From contig NZ_ADFP01000084.1 in the NCBI RefSeq assembly GCF_000177335.1, forward strand, positions 1 through 50,003: a DNA stretch of 50,003 bases, given 5' to 3'. The stretch's first letter is position 1; the number at the start of each line of letters is the position of its first letter. This DNA is from Pyramidobacter piscolens W5455 (GTDB taxonomy: Bacteria > Synergistota > Synergistia > Synergistales > Dethiosulfovibrionaceae). The notes under the pieces were generated by a model, which did no database searches, was not told the origin of the DNA, and worked only from the letters and a program-made list of their open reading frames with translations. The translations under genes and the position numbers were made by a program. Of the stretch, positions 44,792 through 50,003 are shown piece after piece.

Positions 44792-46471
44792 ATGTCAGAC
44801 AACACGAGTGCGCTGAAGGCTCTTGTTTGGGGAGCGCTTGAAGCGATCGCAAGGGAAAAGGGCAAGGATCCCGCTTCGCTGGGCGAGCTCCATTTCGAGC
44901 GCCCCAAACAGGAGAACCACGGCGACTGGGCGACGAACGCCGCCATGCAGAATTGCAGACCGCTGGGCTGCAAACCGCGCGACCTGGCCGAGGACATCGC
45001 GCGCCGCATCGGTTCGGACAGGCGTATCCGCCGCGTTGAAGTGGCCGGTCCCGGTTTCATCAATTTCTACCTGTCGAATCTGTGGATGGGCGATATCGTC
45101 AGAGACGTGCTGGCGGCCGGCAGCGATTACGGGCGCGTCGATCTCGGCAAGGGACGCAAAGCTCAGGTCGAGTTCGTCAGCGCCAATCCCACCGGACCGC
45201 TCCACGTCGGTCATGGCCGCGGCGCGGCGGTCGGCGACGTGACGGGCAACATCCTTTCGTTCGCCGGCTGGAACGTGGAGAAAGAATACTACGTCAACGA
45301 CGCCGGCCTGCAGATGAACATTCTCGGCCGCTCCACGCAGTCGCGATATTTCGAGCTGCTCGGGCGTCCCGAGAAGTTCCCTTTTCCCGAGGAGTCCTAC
45401 AAGGGGCGCTACATCTACGATATCGCTCAGGAAGTGGTCGACGCCCGCGGCGAGGAGTTTCTCGAACGTCCGCTGGAAGAGTCGTTGCCGTTTTTCAGGA
45501 CTTACGCGGCCGGGCGCATCCTCGAGCAGATCAAGAACGAGCTGGGCGAATTCGGCGTCACGTTCGACAATTTTTTTTCCGAGAAGTCGCTGTACGATCG
45601 CGATCTCGTGGCCGCCGCCGTGCAGACGCTGAAAGAGCGCGGACATCTCTACGAGCAGGACGAGGCGCTTTGGTTCCGCAGCACCGAGTACGGCGACGAC
45701 AAGGACCGCGTGCTGATGCGCTCCAACGGCGTGCCCACGTACTTCACGTCGGACATCGCCTATCACAAGGAAAAGTTCGACCGCGGCTTCGAGCGCGTCA
45801 TCGACGTGTGGGGCGCCGACCATCACGGTTACGTGCCGCGCATGAAGGCGGCCATCGAGGCGCTGGGCTACGATCCCAAAAAGTTCACGATCCTGCTGAT
45901 TCAGTTCGTCAACCTGCTGCGCGACGGCGAGCAGGTGAAGATGTCCACGCGCAGCGGACAGTTCGTGGAGCTGCAGGAAGTGGTCAGGGAAGTGGGCGTC
46001 GACGCCGCGCGCTATTATTTCCTGATGCGCCGCAGCGACAGCCATCTCGATTTCGATCTCGAGCTGGCCAAGAGCCAGTCGGCGGACAATCCCGTCTATT
46101 ACGTGCAGTACGCTCATGCCCGCCTGTGCAGCATCCTGCAGAAGGCGGCCGAGAAGGGAATCGCCGTGCCCGGCGTTTCGGCGTTCGATCCCGACGTCAT
46201 CGCCACGCCCGAGGAAAAACGCCTGTTCACCAAGCTGGCCCAGTTCCCCGAGGAAGTGGGGCGCGCCGCGGCCGACCTCGAACCCCATCGCATCGTCAGC
46301 TACGTTTACGAACTGGCGGGCGATTTTCATTCGTATTACAACAACGGCGGCCGCATCCTCGAGGAGTCCGGCGCGCTTCGGGACAGCCATCTGCTGATGG
46401 TCGCCGCCATCCGCACGGTGATCGCCAACGCCCTGCGCCTGCTTGGCATCAGCGCGCCCGAGAAAATGTAG
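44792..46471 (+). CDS. argS: Arginyl-tRNA synthetase
   Basis: A 559-residue class I aminoacyl-tRNA synthetase. The N-terminal ArgRS additional domain (about 1-100) is followed by the HIGH motif in NPTGPLHVGHGRGAAVGD (about 127-144), the KMSKS-like KMSTRSG (about 385-391), and a DALR anticodon-binding domain at the C terminus (from about 440, with QYAHAR). Length and motif order are standard. Its end is two bases from the DivIC-like gene. Confidence 0.97.
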   Translation: MSDNTSALKALVWGALEAIAREKGKDPASLGELHFERPKQENHGDWATNAAMQNCRPLGCKPRDLAEDIARRIGSDRRIRRVEVAGPGFINFYLSNLWMGDIVRDVLAAGSDYGRVDLGKGRKAQVEFVSANPTGPLHVGHGRGAAVGDVTGNILSFAGWNVEKEYYVNDAGLQMNILGRSTQSRYFELLGRPEKFPFPEESYKGRYIYDIAQEVVDARGEEFLERPLEESLPFFRTYAAGRILEQIKNELGEFGVTFDNFFSEKSLYDRDLVAAAVQTLKERGHLYEQDEALWFRSTEYGDDKDRVLMRSNGVPTYFTSDIAYHKEKFDRGFERVIDVWGADHHGYVPRMKAAIEALGYDPKKFTILLIQFVNLLRDGEQVKMSTRSGQFVELQEVVREVGVDAARYYFLMRRSDSHLDFDLELAKSQSADNPVYYVQYAHARLCSILQKAAEKGIAVPGVSAFDPDVIATPEEKRLFTKLAQFPEEVGRAAADLEPHRIVSYVYELAGDFHSYYNNGGRILEESGALRDSHLLMVAAIRTVIANALRLLGISAPEKM

Positions 46472-46473
46472 CC

Positions 46474-46782
46474 ATGAAACTGCGCTGGGTGGCCTTTTGG
46501 GCAGTGGTCGTCATGTCGGCGGCCATGCTCGTCACGTCGGTGCTGAACGAATTCCGCCGGCAGCGGCGCATGGCCGAGCTGATGCAGGAAAAGGTCGAAG
46601 CGCTGCGCCAGGCGCAGGACAAGCTGAGCCGCATGCGCGACCGCGTCGAGTTTTTCAAGACCGAAGAAGGTCAGGCCTGGATCGCGCGGGAAAAATTGAA
46701 CATGGCTTTCAGCGGCGAAGAAATTTATAAGATCGAAGGAGAACTCCCGGACGATGAAAAGTCGGCGCCGGAATCAAAATAG
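46474..46782 (+). CDS. DivIC/FtsB-like septum formation initiator family protein
   Basis: A 102-residue bitopic protein. A short cytoplasmic N terminus, one membrane helix (about 5-25), a coiled coil (about 26-65, rich in Glu/Arg/Gln), and a C-terminal motif AREKLNMAFSGEEIYKI, which mirrors the A-R-E-x-L-x-x-x-x-P-G-E-x-x-Y conserved in DivIC/FtsB. Such proteins join FtsL and FtsQ/DivIB at the division site. ATG 46474 follows argS directly, so it is probably co-transcribed. Confidence 0.82.
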   Translation: MKLRWVAFWAVVVMSAAMLVTSVLNEFRRQRRMAELMQEKVEALRQAQDKLSRMRDRVEFFKTEEGQAWIAREKLNMAFSGEEIYKIEGELPDDEKSAPESK

Positions 46783-46805
46783 GATTCCCCTTCCCGATCG
46801 GACAT

Positions 46806-46862
46806 AAGGGCCCCCAAAAGTCCTGAACGTCTCTCACACGTTCAGGATTTTTGGGGGCCCTT
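46806..46862 (+). terminator. Very long hairpin terminator
   Basis: Arms of 25 bases (46806-46830 and 46838-46862) are complementary with a single wobble; loop CTCTCAC. The stem contains GGGCCCCC/GGGGGCCC and an inner AAAA/TTTT. It ends the argS unit; the arms are longer than a normal terminator. Confidence 0.75.
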
Positions 46863-47156
46863 CATCGTATGTGGCTTTCGTTAAAAGCCCTACGGTCTTT
46901 CGGCCTTTGGGGAGCGGTAAAGGTGCGTCGAAAATTGATATTATATAAAAATCGATGATCAAAAAATATTAGCGCTTTACAAAATCGTTTTCATGAATAT
47001 AATATAGCCCAACGCGATTTATTTATTGCGCATGACGGCGGGATCACAATGATGTATGGTTCAGGAGGGGGGATGAACCGAAAATCGGTCCGGCTGGAGC
47101 GACGCGCAGCGGAAAACCGCGTTCGCGGAACGCGTGAGGAAAGGGGATTAAATTTC
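46863..47156 (+). other. Intergenic region before the M20 gene
   Basis: An A/T-rich part (46930-47030) holds a promoter; the rest shows no structure of note. The reading frame of the M20 gene is open upstream from ATG 47049, but that segment is not like the family. Confidence 0.5.
46976..47003 (+). promoter_or_regulatory. Promoter of the M20/DUF3100 operon
   Basis: TTTACA (46976-46981), 16-base spacer, perfect TATAAT (46998-47003). Confidence 0.72.
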
Positions 47157-48476
47157 ATGACGAAACAGGAACTGAAAGACTTGGCGTGCGGGATCATCGA
47201 TGGGAATCGCGACCGGATCACGGCGCTGAGCGACAGCGTTTTCGCCGAGCCCGAGACGGGCTGGAAGGAGTTCAAGACGGCGGAGAAGATCAAAAAAGTT
47301 TTCGAATCCCTGGGGTACCCGACGGCCGACAAACAGTGCATCACGGGCGTGATCGCGCAGGTCCGCGGCAAGGAAAAGAAGCTGAAGATCTCGGTGATGG
47401 GCGAGCTGGACGCACTCGGCGTGCCCGACAGCCCCTTCGCCGATCCCAAGACGGGCGCCGCGCACATGTGCGGGCATCACTGCATGATCGCCGCGCTGTC
47501 CGGCGTGGCCTACGCGCTGCACGACCGCCGCGTCATGGACGAACTGAGCGGCGACGTGGCGCTGATGGCCGTGCCCGCCGAGGAGTTCATCGAGATGGGC
47601 TACCGCGGCCGGCTGCGCCGCGAGGGGAAGATCAAAATGTTCGGCGGCAAACAGGAGTTCATTTACCGCGGCCTGATGGACGACGTCGACATGATGGTCA
47701 TGCAGCACACCACGCCGACCGAAGGCGAGCAGGAGACGCCGATCAAGGCCAACGTTGGCGGCACGTCGAACGGCTTCGTCAGCAAGGAAGTTTTTTACGC
47801 CGGCAAGGCGGCCCACGCCGGCGGTTCGCCCCACAACGGCGTCAACGCGCTCAACGCGGCCAAGATCGGTCTCGTCGCCATCGACGCGCAGCGCGAAACG
47901 TTCCGCGACGAGGACCATATCCGCGTCCATCCCATCGTCACCAAGGGCGGCGATACCGTCAACGTCGTGCCGGCGGACGTGCGCATCGAAACGTATGTGC
48001 GCGGCGCCTCCGTCGAGGCGATCCTGGACGCCTCGCGGAAGGTCAACCGCGCGCTGAAAGCCGGCGGTTACGCCGTGGGGGCGGAAACGGTCATCGACGA
48101 AGTGCCCGGCTATCTGCCGATGAAGCCGTGCGGCGCGCTTCAGGATCTGATGTACGCCAATCTTGTTCAGCTTTTGGGAGAAAATGCCGTCGGACATTCT
48201 GCGCCTCACAGCGGCGGCAGCACGGACGCGGCCGACGTGGCGGCGCTGATGCCCGTGGTCCACGCCTACATCGGCGGCGCGGCCGGAGTGGCGCACAGCA
48301 AGGATTATCATATCGTGGACAAGGAACTGGCGTACATCGTCGCCGCCAAGGCGCTGACGATGACGGTGATCGACCTGCTGGCCGACGGCGCCGAGATCGG
48401 CCTGAAGATCAGGGCGGACTTCAAGCCCCAAATGACCAAGCAGGAATACATCGACACGTGGGTCAACATGAAATGA
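47157..48476 (+). CDS. M20 family (AbgB-like) amidohydrolase
   Basis: A 439-residue M20 metal-dependent aminoacylase/amidohydrolase. The metal site segments are GELDALGVPDSPF and HMCGHHCMIAAL (about residues 80-115), VPAEEF with the general-base glutamates, KAAHAGGSPHNGVNALNA (dimerisation-domain histidine, about 217-234), and a late AHSKDYHI. The sequence GHH occupies the place of the more usual GHD or GHN. Relatives hydrolyse N-acyl or p-aminobenzoyl amino acids. AGGAAAGGGGA lies before ATG 47157. Two membrane proteins follow, likely partners in uptake or export of the substrate. Confidence 0.88.
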   Translation: MTKQELKDLACGIIDGNRDRITALSDSVFAEPETGWKEFKTAEKIKKVFESLGYPTADKQCITGVIAQVRGKEKKLKISVMGELDALGVPDSPFADPKTGAAHMCGHHCMIAALSGVAYALHDRRVMDELSGDVALMAVPAEEFIEMGYRGRLRREGKIKMFGGKQEFIYRGLMDDVDMMVMQHTTPTEGEQETPIKANVGGTSNGFVSKEVFYAGKAAHAGGSPHNGVNALNAAKIGLVAIDAQRETFRDEDHIRVHPIVTKGGDTVNVVPADVRIETYVRGASVEAILDASRKVNRALKAGGYAVGAETVIDEVPGYLPMKPCGALQDLMYANLVQLLGENAVGHSAPHSGGSTDAADVAALMPVVHAYIGGAAGVAHSKDYHIVDKELAYIVAAKALTMTVIDLLADGAEIGLKIRADFKPQMTKQEYIDTWVNMK

Positions 48477-48518
48477 GCGCGAGAGGGCGGCAAAATTTTA
48501 CGTGACGGGGTGAAAAGA

Positions 48519-49394
48519 ATGCAGGATTTCTTCAAGGATTGGAAAGTACATGCGCTGTGCGTCGTCATTGCACTGATCGCCGAGGCTCTCGGCGTAAGGA
48601 AGCTGCAGATCACGCCGGCGGTCGGTTTCAGTCTGTTCCCGATGCTGTACGCCATGGCCGTCGGCATCGTCATGGGAGCGTGGAAGCTCTTTTCGCTGGA
48701 GACGATGAAGCAGGCGTCGGCCTATACCACGATTTCGGTCATGTTCCTGACGGCGAAGGTCGCCTCCGACATCGCTCCCGGGCTTTATAAAATTTATGCG
48801 GAAGGCAAACTTGGCGGAACGGCGCTGGCTTTGATCCTGCAAGAGTTCGGCAACATGGGCACGGCGATTCTCGGCGTGCCGGCCGCCGTCTTTCTGTTCA
48901 AAATGGGCCGCGCCGCCATCGGCTGCACCGTCTCCACGTCGCGCGAAGGCACCATCGCCATTATCGGCGAGCTGTACGGCCTGGACAGCGACGAGGGGAT
49001 CGGCGTCATGGGCGGTTATGTGACCGGTACCGTGCTGGGCACGATTTTCTTCGGGCTGATGGCCTCTCTCTGCGCCCGTTCCGGCCTGTTCCATCCTTAC
49101 GCGCTGGGAGCCGCCTGCGGCGTCGGTTCCGCCTCGATGATGTCCGCCTCGCTTGGCGCTCTGCAAGTTGAATTTCCCGAGATGGCGAAGGACATCCAGA
49201 CTTACGCCTACACTTCCCAGGCGCTGACGAACGCCGACGGCATGCTGATGAATCTGCTTCTGACGCTGCCCATGACGAATTGGCTGTATGAAAAGTGCGC
49301 CGGAATCCGCGGCCTGGAGATCAAAGCGCGGCCTTTGCCCGACCTTGGCGGAGCGGAAGAAAAGATCGAAGCGGAAGACATCGAGGAAAGCTGA
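48519..49394 (+). CDS. DUF3100 family membrane protein
   Basis: A 291-residue integral membrane protein of the DUF3100 family, with seven to eight hydrophobic helices, conserved glycine-rich stretches (GNMGTAILGVPAAVFLFKMGR near 113-133, YALGAACGVGSASMMSASLGAL near 203-224) and a charged C-terminal tail. Function unknown; the family is often found beside M20 hydrolases, so a transporter for their substrate or product is plausible. ATG 48519 is preferred, with GGGGTGA seven bases upstream; GTG 48510 lies inside that site. Confidence 0.82.
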   Translation: MQDFFKDWKVHALCVVIALIAEALGVRKLQITPAVGFSLFPMLYAMAVGIVMGAWKLFSLETMKQASAYTTISVMFLTAKVASDIAPGLYKIYAEGKLGGTALALILQEFGNMGTAILGVPAAVFLFKMGRAAIGCTVSTSREGTIAIIGELYGLDSDEGIGVMGGYVTGTVLGTIFFGLMASLCARSGLFHPYALGAACGVGSASMMSASLGALQVEFPEMAKDIQTYAYTSQALTNADGMLMNLLLTLPMTNWLYEKCAGIRGLEIKARPLPDLGGAEEKIEAEDIEES

Positions 49395-49407
49395 GGAGGC
49401 GATCGTC

Positions 49408-49899
49408 ATGACCAGAATGTGGATGCTTATGAAAGGCTGGATCGTATCCGGCGTCGTCGCGGCGTTCTGCAACTATGTCTACACGCTGAGGCTGAACGAT
49501 CCCGCCAGAGTGGTCAGGCCGCTCGAAGCCGCTCCCGGACTGTTGATCTTCCTGGGCATCATCGTGCTGGCCCAGTTGATCTATCAGGGCATGAAGGCCG
49601 CCGCTCCGCGCGTGAAGTCCCCCGCGGTCCTGTACATCACGTTCATCGGGATCCTCGTGACGTGGCCGGGGCTGCTTCCCTGCGCCGATTTCGTCAACAG
49701 ATCGGTCGGCAAAATCTATCTGCTGCCGCTGTGCACGCCGATTTTGGCCTATTCCGGCATCGCCGCCGGCAAGGATCTGAAGACTTTTAGGGAACAGGGC
49801 GCCGCCATCGTCCTGACCACGCTCGTCGCTCTGGTGGGCACGTTTGTCGGCTCTGCGATTATCGCCCAGCTGGTCATGAAATGGACCGGCGTGTTTTAA
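49408..49899 (+). CDS. Small five-helix membrane protein, partner of DUF3100
   Basis: A 163-residue hydrophobic protein with five predicted membrane helices and no recognised family. The helices are at about 10-26, 43-62, 72-90, 103-121 and 130-155. GAGGAGG stands before ATG 49408, 13 bases after the DUF3100 gene. Together the two could form one transport complex. A strong terminator follows, so the operon is M20-DUF3100-this gene. Confidence 0.8.
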   Translation: MTRMWMLMKGWIVSGVVAAFCNYVYTLRLNDPARVVRPLEAAPGLLIFLGIIVLAQLIYQGMKAAAPRVKSPAVLYITFIGILVTWPGLLPCADFVNRSVGKIYLLPLCTPILAYSGIAAGKDLKTFREQGAAIVLTTLVALVGTFVGSAIIAQLVMKWTGVF

Positions 49900-49917
49900 A
49901 GAAAATGCTTTTTGGAA

Positions 49918-49960
49918 AAACAGCCCGCCGCCCGATGGAATTTCGGACGGCGGGCTGTTT
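49918..49960 (+). terminator. Terminator of the M20/DUF3100 operon
   Basis: AAACAGCCCGCCG (49918-49930) pairs with CGGCGGGCTGTTT (49948-49960), 13 bp, with extra inner pairing. Confidence 0.9.
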
Positions 49961-50003
49961 CGACGGGACGGATTTTTTATCCCCGTTTTCGCGGAGACGA
50001 AAG

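Overview
This 50 kb window is a gene-dense bacterial chromosome segment of high G+C (roughly 60 percent by eye), with most genes on the plus strand. The gene set points to an anaerobic, amino-acid-fermenting member of the Synergistota. The evidence is a selenoprotein glycine-reductase locus (grdX, grdE, UGA-containing grdB) behind a glycine riboswitch, a dedicated thioredoxin and thioredoxin reductase, two polar-amino-acid binding proteins with their ABC transporter, a sodium:amino-acid symporter, HutP, ThyX and hypCDE. A Pyramidobacter-like genus is a guess from gene style, not a demonstrated assignment.

Layout. 1-3.8 kb: rpmG, tRNA-Trp, secE, nusG, rplK and rplA, then a separately promoted rplJ-rplL unit with an L10-type leader. 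3.8-5.4 kb: an amidohydrolase and a six-tRNA array (Val, Asp, Phe, Gly, Cys, Asn). 5.4-9.7 kb: an amino-acid ABC system with two tandem binding proteins, followed by a radical SAM gene. 10.0-13.9 kb: an NSS symporter, a perfect parS-like palindrome, and hypC-hypD-hypE on the minus strand. 14.1-18.3 kb: thioredoxin, glycine riboswitch, grdX-grdE-grdB. 18.3-25.2 kb: AI-2E family membrane protein, HutP-like protein, rpmE, thyX-DUF1385-prfA-prmC with overlapping ends, and trxB. 25.2-30.5 kb: a lower-G+C accessory block on the minus strand (YheO-like regulator, ridA, D-cysteine-desulfhydrase-family enzyme, NhaC-family transporter) with repeated dyad motifs at both sides. 30.5-35.4 kb: CIRCE-controlled hrcA-grpE-dnaK-dnaJ. 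35.4-46.8 kb: housekeeping genes (prmA, mtaB, HIT protein, rpsU, yqeY, nrdR, pgsA, secA, a degenerate transglutaminase-like secreted protein, argS, a DivIC/FtsB-like protein). 46.8-50 kb: an M20 amidohydrolase with a DUF3100 membrane protein and a small membrane protein.

How it fits together. The transport genes bring amino acids in. GrdE/GrdB with thioredoxin and TrxB form part of a reductive branch of Stickland-type metabolism, here placed under glycine sensing. GrdA, GrdC, GrdD and the Sec-insertion genes are not in this window and must lie elsewhere. In the accessory block, a PLP enzyme expected to make 2-aminoacrylate is encoded next to RidA, which hydrolyses that intermediate.

Most of the window is ordinary chromosome. 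The points most worth checking are the glycine-switched partial grd operon with its recoded UGA, the parS-like site, the dyad repeats around the accessory operon, the M20/DUF3100/small-membrane-protein trio, and a possible +1 frameshift at the HutP-like gene.
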